This document shows, piece by piece, positions 7,755 to 13,640 of a stretch of DNA of 14,892 nt (its first letter is position 1; every line of letters begins with the position of its first letter). A program made the translations under genes and the position numbers. Source of the DNA: Desulfamplus sp. Lineage in GTDB: Bacteria; Desulfobacterota; Desulfobacteria; Desulfobacterales; Desulfobacteraceae. The DNA is taken from NCBI GenBank assembly GCA_015233755.1, contig JADFXA010000027.1:1-14892 (forward strand). The letters run 5' to 3'. The notes beneath the pieces were generated by a model. The model worked only from the letters and a program-made list of their open reading frames with translations. It made no database searches and was not told where the DNA came from.

Positions 7755-8477
7755 TTACTCTCCCAAATACGCTTTACGAATTTCAGGGTTATGGAGAAGT
7801 GAAGAGGCCTTATCTTCAAGTGTAATTTGACCTGTTTCAAGGACATAACCTCTTGTTGCAGCTTGAAGTGCAAGGTTGGCATTTTGCTCAACAAGTAAAA
7901 TGGTAGTTTCTTGGTTTTTGTTAATATCTGCAATAATATCAAATATTTGATGTATAATTATAGGAGCAAGTCCCAAAGAAGGTTCGTCAAGAAGAAGAAC
8001 TTTTGGCTTTGTCATCAATGCTCTGCCAATAGCAAGCATCTGCTGTTCACCTCCTGATAGAGTTCCTCCTTTTTGGCGATTTCTCTCTCCAAGAACGGGG
8101 AAAAGGGAATAAACATGCTCAATATCTCTTTGAATCTCTGGTTTGTCGTTTCTATAAAATGCACCTAAAATAAGATTTTCTTCAACTGTTAGGCGTGGAA
8201 AAATGCGGCGACCTTCAGGCACTTGGCATAATCCAAGTGGAGGTAGTTTCTCAGGGGCGATATTTTTTACAGAAACTCCATTATAAAATATATCGCCTTT
8301 CTCCAGGGGAACAATTCCGCAGATAGTCATAAGTGTTGTTGATTTTCCTGCACCATTTGCACCAATAATTGCCACAACTTCACCTGGATATATTTTAAGT
8401 GATACATCTCTAAGTGCTTTAATGCTTCCATAGCCAGAGTGGACATTTTTCAATTCAAGAATCGGTTGGGCTGACAT
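7755..8477 (-). CDS. livF: Branched-chain amino acid ABC transporter ATPase LivF
   Basis: One of the two cytoplasmic ATPases that energise the Liv importer. The protein has 240 residues, normal for LivF. Motifs seen are Walker A GANGAGKST (39-47), signature LSGGEQQ (140-146) and Walker B VLLLDEPS (160-167). The H-loop position reads VEQNAN (196-201), the LivF-type replacement of the usual histidine. The C-terminal LHNPEIRKAYLGE is characteristic of the family. AAGGAG (plus-strand CTCCTT at 8487-8492) is a strong ribosome binding site 9 nt before the ATG. It is the last gene of the operon, separated by 88 nt from livM, and faces the convergent tetR gene. The substrate could be leucine, isoleucine and valine, or another amide or short-chain compound carried by this family. 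Confidence 0.94.
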   Translation of the reverse strand: MSAQPILELKNVHSGYGSIKALRDVSLKIYPGEVVAIIGANGAGKSTTLMTICGIVPLEKGDIFYNGVSVKNIAPEKLPPLGLCQVPEGRRIFPRLTVEENLILGAFYRNDKPEIQRDIEHVYSLFPVLGERNRQKGGTLSGGEQQMLAIGRALMTKPKVLLLDEPSLGLAPIIIHQIFDIIADINKNQETTILLVEQNANLALQAATRGYVLETGQITLEDKASSLLHNPEIRKAYLGE

Positions 8478-8539
8478 TTATAATTACTCCTTCCCTTCGG
8501 ATATTTATGATATTTCGTTCCTATATTATTGGGGTATGG

Positions 8540-8563
8540 TTAATAACATAAGATCGTTATTAA
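8540..8563 (-). repeat. Hairpin just after the livM stop
   Basis: TTAATAAC (8540-8547) and GTTATTAA (8556-8563) form a perfect 8-bp inverted repeat around an 8-nt loop. It starts 2-3 nt past the livM stop, in the livM-livF gap. All pairs but one are A-T and no U-tract follows, so termination is unlikely. It may be a processing or stability element, or chance. Confidence 0.35.
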
Positions 8564-8565
8564 AA

Positions 8566-9786
8566 TTAAGATTTTTTCTCCATCATTTTTTTTCGCTTTG
8601 CAGCGATAAGACCTGATGGTCTAAAAAGCATCATAATAATCATAGTTAATCCAAAGACAAGCATTCTATATGATTCAAGTTCACGAAATACCTCTGGAAG
8701 TACAATCAATGCGATAACACCAAGTATAATTCCAGGAATTGAACTCATTCCACCTAAAACTACCATGGATAAAACCATTACAGATTCAAGGAATGTAAAA
8801 CTTTCAGGGCTTACGAATTTCATTCTTGCAGCAAATAATGCACCAGCAAAACCCGCAAATACGGCACCCATTGCATAAGCAAGCAGCTTATAGTAAAAAG
8901 TGTTTACCCCCATAAGTTCGGCAGCAGTCTCATCTTCTCTGATTGCCTCTAATGCTCTACCTATTCTTGAAAAATTGATTCGTGTAACAGCAATAATTGT
9001 AAGAATGGCAAGGACCAAAGCAAAATAATAAAAATATTCAAGTTTTTTTACCCAAAAGATTTCAAAAGAGAAGCCATTTTCCATAACAGGTCGGAGAATA
9101 CCTATTGTCTTTACACCAAGAATACCATTAGGACCGTTAGTTAGACTCATCCAGTTATTAAGAATAATACGGACAATTTCGCCAAATCCTAAAGTTACAA
9201 TGGCGAGATAATCGCCTCTCATTCTTAAAGTTGGATAGCCAACAATACAACCAGCAATACATGCAGATAGTCCAGCAAGCGGAAAACAGACCCAGAATCC
9301 TATTCCATACCTAACATTTAATATCGCGTATGTATATGCTCCTACACCATAAAATGCTATATGTCCAAGATCAAGCATACCGGCAAGTCCAGCAACTACA
9401 TAAAGTCCAAGTCCAAGGCAGATATATAGAAGTACATTGATGGCAACATCTGTAGGATATCTTCCTGTTAATAATGGATATAGTACAGCACCAATCAAAA
9501 GAACAGATTTCCATATCCATGAAGGCATATTTTGAACCATGTTGTTAAGTTTTTCGCTTGTATTTACGACAGGTTCTGTAAAAAATTTTAAATTTCCACT
9601 ACTGTTGATTATATAAATAATAAAACATATAAATGTGCCTGATAAGATATATAGCCATACAGTTATTGTTTGTTTAAATGAGATTGTTCCATCAGGGTGA
9701 ATACCCAAAAGAGGCCATAAAAGACCAAGCAGCCACAACATTGTGATTGCATATTGTTTCCAGATTTTTTTAAACTCTTGTATCAT
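8566..9786 (-). CDS. livM: Branched-chain amino acid ABC transporter permease LivM
   Basis: An inner-membrane permease, one of the two channel-forming subunits of the Liv importer. I start it at the ATG at 9786 (406 residues). The frame could extend to a TTG at 9834, but that would overlap livH by 65 nt and has no ribosome binding site. The chosen start overlaps livH by 17 nt, which fits translational coupling. The hydrophobic N-terminal part holds extra spans and a polar loop before the conserved core, as in the longer LivM forms. The core begins near YVVAGLAGMLDLGHIAFYGVGA. The cytoplasmic coupling loop, with GRALEAIREDETAAELMGVN, matches the EAA-like element that contacts the ATPases. The C-terminus (MLFRPSGLIA, then a basic tail) is typical. 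Confidence 0.92.
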   Translation of the reverse strand: MIQEFKKIWKQYAITMLWLLGLLWPLLGIHPDGTISFKQTITVWLYILSGTFICFIIYIINSSGNLKFFTEPVVNTSEKLNNMVQNMPSWIWKSVLLIGAVLYPLLTGRYPTDVAINVLLYICLGLGLYVVAGLAGMLDLGHIAFYGVGAYTYAILNVRYGIGFWVCFPLAGLSACIAGCIVGYPTLRMRGDYLAIVTLGFGEIVRIILNNWMSLTNGPNGILGVKTIGILRPVMENGFSFEIFWVKKLEYFYYFALVLAILTIIAVTRINFSRIGRALEAIREDETAAELMGVNTFYYKLLAYAMGAVFAGFAGALFAARMKFVSPESFTFLESVMVLSMVVLGGMSSIPGIILGVIALIVLPEVFRELESYRMLVFGLTMIIMMLFRPSGLIAAKRKKMMEKKS

Positions 9787-10681
9787 CGATATTCTCGCCC
9801 ATAATTCCTGTTGGTTTAAAATAGAGAACCCCAATCAGTATAATAAATGCAAATACGTCTTTGTATTCTCCTGAAATATAGCCCGCACCAAATATTTCGA
9901 CCATACCAATAATAAGCCCGCCAAGCATTGCACCTGTAATATTACCAATACCACCAAGCACTGCTGCAGAAAAAGCCTTAATACCCGGAAGAAATCCCAT
10001 ATCGTAACGCACAGAGCCATAATATAACCCCACCATTATTCCTGCTGCGGCTGCAAGACCTGCACCAATTCCAAAGGTGAGAGAAATAATCTTGTTACTT
10101 CCAATGGCAACAAGTGCTGACATAGTCTTATCTTGAGCTGTAGCACGCATTGCCATTCCAATCTTTGTTTTGAATACAAGAAGATTTAATGCTACAAGCA
10201 AAGCTCCTGTAAGGCATACAATAAGAACTTGAAGATAACCAATAGTTATAATTCCAAAGCTAAAACCACCTTGGAAAAGTTCACTTGGATAGGCTTTGTC
10301 ATACACCCCTTGAGTCAGCATCAATCCGTTAGAGAGAAATATAGATACCCCCAAAGCTGACAAAAGTGCAGCAAGGCGAGCCTCTTTTCTTAATGGTTTA
10401 TATGCTATTTTTTCAACACCAATTGCAAGATATGCACAATACATCATAGCAAGTGCGAAAGATGCTGTGAGACAGAATATAGGATGGGTCTCCATATAAC
10501 CAAGACCTGTAAAAAAGCTTAAAAATATAACGCCAACATAGCCACCGGCTGCAAAAAATTCGCCATGCGCGAAATTTATCAACTGTATAACACCATAGAC
10601 CATGGTATATCCCAGTGCAATCAGTGCATAAATGCCGCCAAGTGTAATACCGTTAATTAGCTGCTGAATAAAAGAATCCAT
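9770..10681 (-). CDS. livH: Branched-chain amino acid ABC transporter permease LivH
   Basis: The second inner-membrane permease of the importer, 303 residues, usual length. The N-terminus (QQLINGITLGGIYALIALGY, then TMVYGVIQLINFAHGEFF) is the standard LivH signature. The coupling loop, with GMAMRATAQDKTMSALVAIG (about 175-194), is the EAA-like ATPase contact. The C-terminal span leads into YFKPTGIMGE. About eight hydrophobic segments are visible. The stop codon overlaps the start of livM, indicating coupled synthesis of the two permeases. The ribosome binding site is poor (GTGAAAAAAT region), and a hairpin lies in the 125-nt gap to livK. Both fit lower permease than binding-protein expression, which is an inference. 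Confidence 0.94.
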   Translation of the reverse strand: MDSFIQQLINGITLGGIYALIALGYTMVYGVIQLINFAHGEFFAAGGYVGVIFLSFFTGLGYMETHPIFCLTASFALAMMYCAYLAIGVEKIAYKPLRKEARLAALLSALGVSIFLSNGLMLTQGVYDKAYPSELFQGGFSFGIITIGYLQVLIVCLTGALLVALNLLVFKTKIGMAMRATAQDKTMSALVAIGSNKIISLTFGIGAGLAAAAGIMVGLYYGSVRYDMGFLPGIKAFSAAVLGGIGNITGAMLGGLIIGMVEIFGAGYISGEYKDVFAFIILIGVLYFKPTGIMGENIDDTRV

Positions 10682-10715
10682 TTTATTTTTTCACATTTTT
10701 TATGAGATTTGGCGA

Positions 10716-10747
10716 GATGACCCTACCTTTTTAAATGTAGGGTCGTT
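10716..10747 (-). repeat. Hairpin in the livK-livH gap
   Basis: GACCCTAC (10719-10726) and GTAGGGTC (10737-10744) form a perfect, comparatively GC-rich 8-bp stem. Three further outer pairs (two of them wobbles) reach 10716 and 10747. The loop is 10 nt. On the minus strand no U-run follows directly. The position between the binding-protein gene and the first permease gene suits a 3' stabiliser or partial attenuator that would favour LivK over LivH and LivM. Confidence 0.5.
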
Positions 10748-10806
10748 GAATTGAAACTTTAGGGAGATGTTAAACCAGCCTTATTAAATCTGCTTAACTC
10801 TCTGTA

Positions 10807-11946
10807 TTATTTTATTAGACCTTTTGTAGGCTCCCAGTAAGGTACAAACTCACCTTTTACAACCTTGAATGCAATATAAGACGAACCAGAATCACCATTC
10901 TCTTTAAATTTTACGTGTTTAGACGCACCATTAAAATCAAGTTTCATAAGCTCGGCTTTAATTTTGTCAGGATCGGTTGAACCAGCAGCTTTGATAGCTT
11001 TTAAAAGAGCAATTGTAGAATCATAGGCATAGGTTGCATAAGCAGCAATCTTGCCATATTTAGGAACATATATCTGCTCAAACGCTTTATATTCAGGAGT
11101 TGTTGGATCAGTAAAACCGTATGTTAAATAGACACCTTCAGATGCTTCTTTTGCAACTTCCATAAATTTTGGCTGGAAAACAGCATCTTGAGTAACTATT
11201 TGAGAGGCAATGCCCATTCTTTTTGCTTGAATGCTCATAAGGGCAGCTGGTGAATAACCTTGAAGAGACATATATAAAATATCAGGATTTGCAGCTTTCA
11301 CTTTTGTAAGAACCGCTGAGAAATCTTTGTCTCCCTGATTTACATGGTCATGGGTAACTACATTCATACCAAGTGCTTTACAATTTTTTGAAACACCATC
11401 GGCAAGACCCTGTGAATATGTAGTTTTATCATCAATAATAAAGATGGTCTTAGCATTCAATGACTCTTTCATAAATTTTGCAGCGGCAGGAGCTTGATCA
11501 TCATCTCTTCCGCACATTCTGAACATATATGGAAGTCCACGATCTGTAACTTGCTCATTTGTAGAAGCTGGGGTAATCATGACAATCTTAGCCTCATCAA
11601 GTGTCTCTGATGCAGGAATTGTGCATGATGAGCAGTAAGCACCAATTACACCAACAACTTTAAGGTTGATAAGTTTGTTTGCAGCAGCAACAGCATTTCT
11701 TGGATCGCACACATCATCTTGTGGAAACAACTCAATTTTATCATAACCTGGAATTCCGCCTTCTTGTTTCTGAAATACTTCAATCGCGGTAAGAACACCA
11801 TTTTTTATATCTGTTCCATCAGAAGCGTAAGGACCAGTAAGAGGGCTCATTGAACCAATTTTGAGTGATTCCGCAGATGCTGCTGAAATAATAAAAAGAG
11901 TGGTAAGAAGAGCCATTGCCATAATTGAAAAATTTTTTTTACTCAT
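10807..11946 (-). CDS. livK: Periplasmic branched-chain amino acid binding protein
   Basis: The substrate-capturing subunit of the Liv importer, 379 residues, type I periplasmic-binding fold. A clear Sec signal peptide covers residues 1-25 (Lys-Lys start, hydrophobic core, ISAASA before ESLKIG). The mature N-terminus continues IGSMSPLTGPYASDGTDIKN, a family hallmark. DDVCDPRNAV contains Cys80, and GAYCSSCTIPASE contains Cys105 and Cys108. The Leu/Ile/Val-binding proteins I know have a disulfide in this area, so one pair is probably bonded. TAAGGAG (plus-strand CTCCTTA at 11953-11959) is the best ribosome binding site in the operon, 6 nt before the ATG, consistent with high binding-protein synthesis. 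There is no lipobox, so the protein should be soluble. The exact ligand cannot be read from the sequence. Its position after livG rather than at the head of the operon is unusual. Confidence 0.93.
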   Translation of the reverse strand: MSKKNFSIMAMALLTTLFIISAASAESLKIGSMSPLTGPYASDGTDIKNGVLTAIEVFQKQEGGIPGYDKIELFPQDDVCDPRNAVAAANKLINLKVVGVIGAYCSSCTIPASETLDEAKIVMITPASTNEQVTDRGLPYMFRMCGRDDDQAPAAAKFMKESLNAKTIFIIDDKTTYSQGLADGVSKNCKALGMNVVTHDHVNQGDKDFSAVLTKVKAANPDILYMSLQGYSPAALMSIQAKRMGIASQIVTQDAVFQPKFMEVAKEASEGVYLTYGFTDPTTPEYKAFEQIYVPKYGKIAAYATYAYDSTIALLKAIKAAGSTDPDKIKAELMKLDFNGASKHVKFKENGDSGSSYIAFKVVKGEFVPYWEPTKGLIK

Positions 11947-11974
11947 TGCGTTCTCCTTAAAAAGCTAAATAGTG

Positions 11975-12032
11975 AATTGATAAAAAATAAAAAAGATAGA
12001 TTAAAACAATAATAATTTAATGAAAAATTATT
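11975..12032 (-). repeat. AT-rich hairpin with U-rich tail in the livG-livK gap
   Basis: AATAATTT (12011-12018) and AAATTATT (12025-12032) form an 8-bp stem of A-T pairs with a 6-nt loop. On the minus strand it is followed by a long T-rich stretch (12010 down to about 11976). It resembles a very weak attenuator; a stem without G-C pairs is unlikely to terminate efficiently. I see no convincing separate livK promoter in this 102-nt gap. Confidence 0.25.
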
Positions 12033-12048
12033 TAATATCTAAGTTTGG

Positions 12049-12822
12049 CTAATCATGTTTTGCAGCAGGTTGTCCAAGATATGCTTCAATAACTTTGGGG
12101 TTATTTTGAATCTCTTGAGGCGAGCCTTCAGCAATTTTAATACCATGTTCAACACAAACAATACGATTACAAACACCCATAACAACTTTCATATCATGTT
12201 CTACTAAAAGTACATCTATTCCACGTTCTGATATTCTTGCAATATCTTTCATAAGCTCTGAACTTTCAGAAGGGTTCATGCCAGCAGCTGGTTCATCAAG
12301 CAAGAGGACTTTGGGTTCTGATGCAAGTGCCCTTGCAATCTCAAGTCTTCTTTGTGAGCCATAAGGTAAATTTGATGCTACAGTATCAGCGAATTGAATA
12401 ACACCCATAAATTTAAGTGCTTCTAACGCTTTCTCTTTTATAAAAGCCTCTTCAGCTTTTTGGGAGTTTGTTCTAAGCAAAGCTCCCATAACACCCTTAT
12501 TTGAACGACAATGCATTGCCACCATGGTATTTTCAAGTGCTGTCATCTTTGAGAAGAGACGAATATTTTGAAATGTTCTGGCAACTCCTCTTGAAAAAAT
12601 TTCATGCGGTTTTTTTCCAAGAATACTCTCGCCTTCAAATGTAACATCACCTTCTGTTGGTTTATACACTCCTGTAAGCACGTTAAAAATTGTAGTTTTA
12701 CCAGCACCATTTGGTCCTATTAGACCAAGGATCTCTCCAGTGTGTATGGCAAAACTTAATTCAGAAAGGGCATAGAGTCCACCAAATCTAACCGTAATAT
12801 TTTTTAATTCTAAATGTGCCAT
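12049..12822 (-). CDS. livG: Branched-chain amino acid ABC transporter ATPase LivG
   Basis: The other ATPase of the importer, 257 residues, typical LivG length. Motifs seen are Walker A GPNGAGKTT (36-44), the Q-loop glutamine in RTFQN (Gln85), a signature of the LivG form LPYGSQRRLEIARAL (152-166) in place of LSGGQ, Walker B VLLLDEPAAGMNP (172-184) and the H-loop VEHDM (His209). The C-terminus includes NPKVIEAYLG, the LivG/LivF tail. In the direction of transcription it is the first gene of the operon, whereas in most related operons it sits next to livF after the permeases. The ribosome binding site is weak (AAGAAA). A candidate promoter and a roughly 165-nt leader lie upstream. Confidence 0.94.
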   Translation of the reverse strand: MAHLELKNITVRFGGLYALSELSFAIHTGEILGLIGPNGAGKTTIFNVLTGVYKPTEGDVTFEGESILGKKPHEIFSRGVARTFQNIRLFSKMTALENTMVAMHCRSNKGVMGALLRTNSQKAEEAFIKEKALEALKFMGVIQFADTVASNLPYGSQRRLEIARALASEPKVLLLDEPAAGMNPSESSELMKDIARISERGIDVLLVEHDMKVVMGVCNRIVCVEHGIKIAEGSPQEIQNNPKVIEAYLGQPAAKHD

Positions 12823-12863
12823 ATTTCTTAACCATTTAAACTCTTAGGTAGTTGTTGGAACTG

Positions 12864-12882
12864 ACAGGACGAAATGTCCTGT
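12864..12882 (-). promoter_or_regulatory. Perfect palindrome in the livG leader
   Basis: ACAGGAC (12864-12870), a 5-nt spacer GAAAT, and GTCCTGT (12876-12882) form a perfect 7-bp inverted repeat, more GC-rich than its surroundings. It lies 42 nt upstream of the livG start and downstream of the proposed promoter. It could be a dimeric-regulator operator or an RNA hairpin in the leader. The word CGAAATGT overlapping it recurs at 12924-12931. Confidence 0.45.
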
Positions 12883-12995
12883 GTGAGATGCGAAAAATAG
12901 AAAAACAAATAGTAATTATGATGCGAAATGTTGTTGATAAGTAATCATTAATTAGTCATTATCTACGATAATAGCCTTTAATAATTTGTAGTTTA

Positions 12996-13022
12996 ATTAT
13001 ATACTTTTATTCATACTGTCAA
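12996..13022 (-). promoter_or_regulatory. Likely sigma70-type promoter of the liv operon
   Basis: On the minus strand a consensus -35 TTGACA (plus-strand TGTCAA, 13017-13022) is followed after 15 nt by a consensus -10 TATAAT (plus-strand ATTATA, 12996-13001). Overlapping alternatives ATAATT and TAATTA give 16- and 17-nt spacing. Transcription would start near 12988, leaving a leader of about 165 nt before livG. The short spacer is suboptimal, which can indicate a regulated promoter. Confidence 0.55.
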
Positions 13023-13110
13023 TAAAAAATTAATTCCATGAAACCCTGAGAATGTCTCATAGTATATTATAAAATTAAAATATAATTGAGATTCATAAAT
13101 TAATCAATCT

Positions 13111-13127
13111 TAATGGTTAGACCATTA
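13111..13127. promoter_or_regulatory. Operator-like palindrome upstream of the liv promoter
   Basis: TAATGGT and ACCATTA flank a 3-nt centre TAG, giving a 17-bp perfect dyad. It lies about 90 bp upstream of the proposed -35 box, a position more typical of an activator or distal site than of simple repression. It may be chance in AT-rich DNA. Confidence 0.25.
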
Positions 13128-13197
13128 CTATTATGCTCAAAAAATTTTGTCAAGTTCTTTTTAAAAGATAAAATAAAAATTTTTGCAATAAGAAAAA

Positions 13198-13262
13198 AGA
13201 AAAGCACATAATCTTCATTTATCTCTTTAGATAAAGAAAACTATGTGCTTTTTTGGGTTTTA
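13198..13262. terminator. Strong bidirectional intrinsic terminator of the qrc operon
   Basis: AAAAGCACATA (13200-13210) pairs perfectly with TATGTGCTTTT (13242-13252). The enclosed loop contains a second stem, TTTATCT (13218-13224) with AGATAAA (13229-13235), so the structure has two tiers. On the plus strand the stem runs into a T-tract. On the minus strand it runs into TTTTCTTTTTTCTTATT. The minus-strand reading ends the qrcD and small-gene transcript about 60 nt past the last stop and insulates the liv promoter. Confidence 0.85.
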
Positions 13263-13315
13263 TTTTTTATTTAAAATTATTTTGTAAATCTATGTTGTAT
13301 ATATTCGAAGGTGTG

Positions 13316-13531
13316 TCAGTGATGACCACTATTTTGTTTATTACTACAACAAGTCCCTTTATGAGCATCATCTTCTCCATGATGTCCACCTTTTCCGCTT
13401 GCTGTATCAACAATGGTTTTTACAACACAGAAGGTCATACCAAGACTCAGGATTATTATCGTGTACCACATACCACCGAAAAAGAGGTAATGTCCAGCAT
13501 CCCATGCCCACTCAAAAGAAAATGGAAACAT
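13316..13531 (-). CDS. Small single-span membrane protein with His/Cys-rich tail, next to qrcD
   Basis: The product has 71 residues. I cannot name it. One hydrophobic segment at about residues 16-40 (LFFGGMWYTIIILSLGMTFC) follows an aromatic N-terminus (FPFSFEWAWDAGH). The tail from about residue 46 is hydrophilic and rich in possible metal ligands: His50, His51, His57, Cys61, Cys62, His70 and His71. The coding call is supported by AAGGGAG placed 7 nt before the ATG, by its position in the same direction 109 nt after qrcD, and by the strong terminator just beyond it. It may be an accessory or assembly subunit of the Qrc complex or of a cytochrome partner; this is inference from location. A plus-strand open frame over the same DNA is antisense, ends differently and lacks features of a real gene. 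Confidence 0.78.
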   Translation of the reverse strand: MFPFSFEWAWDAGHYLFFGGMWYTIIILSLGMTFCVVKTIVDTASGKGGHHGEDDAHKGTCCSNKQNSGHH

Positions 13532-13564
13532 AAATATTCTCCCTTTTAAATCTGTTTACTTGAA

Positions 13565-13605
13565 GGTTAATCTATCTTTCTAAAATTCAGAAAGATAGAT
13601 TAACC
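13565..13605 (-). repeat. Perfect 17-bp hairpin between qrcD and the small gene
   Basis: GGTTAATCTATCTTTCT (13565-13581) and AGAAAGATAGATTAACC (13589-13605) are exact reverse complements around a 7-nt loop. It begins 35 nt past the qrcD stop on the minus strand and ends 33 nt before the small-gene start. The following bases on the minus strand (TTCAAGTAAACAG) are not U-rich, so it does not look like a simple terminator. It may set the level of the small gene relative to qrcD, or stabilise the upstream mRNA. Confidence 0.7.
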
Positions 13606-13640
13606 ATAATTATAAGAGCAAACAGAATATTATAAAATTA

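Larger units (their letters stand above)
12883..13190. other. AT-rich intergenic regulatory region upstream of the liv operon
   Basis: No coding capacity is apparent. It holds the proposed liv promoter. There is a 9-bp direct repeat GATGCGAAA (12887-12895 and 12920-12928). An imperfect palindrome is centred near 12950 (TAATCATTAATTAGTCATTA). A perfect 7-bp inverted repeat TAATGGT-TAG-ACCATTA lies at 13111-13127. No riboswitch class is recognisable. The base composition suits a bent upstream promoter region, but nothing more specific can be supported. Confidence 0.5.

Noticed and set aside
9787..9834. Longer livM starting at a TTG at 9834
   Set aside because: It would overlap livH by 65 nt, lacks a ribosome binding site, and its extra residues are not part of a hydrophobic LivM start.
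11992..12004. A 13-nt word AAAGATAGATTAA shared with the qrcD hairpin arm (13591-13603), suggesting a dispersed repeat
   Set aside because: In AT-rich DNA of this length several such matches are expected by chance, and the copy here is not part of a stem.
12823..13190. CRISPR array, tRNA, riboswitch or mobile element in the large gap
   Set aside because: No regularly spaced repeats, cloverleaf, known riboswitch core, transposase fragment or target-site duplication is visible.
13253..13549. Plus-strand open frame of 98 codons antisense to the small qrc-linked gene
   Set aside because: It begins inside the terminator, has no ribosome binding site, and the opposite frame has a strong one plus a sensible membrane protein. 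It is treated as a shadow.
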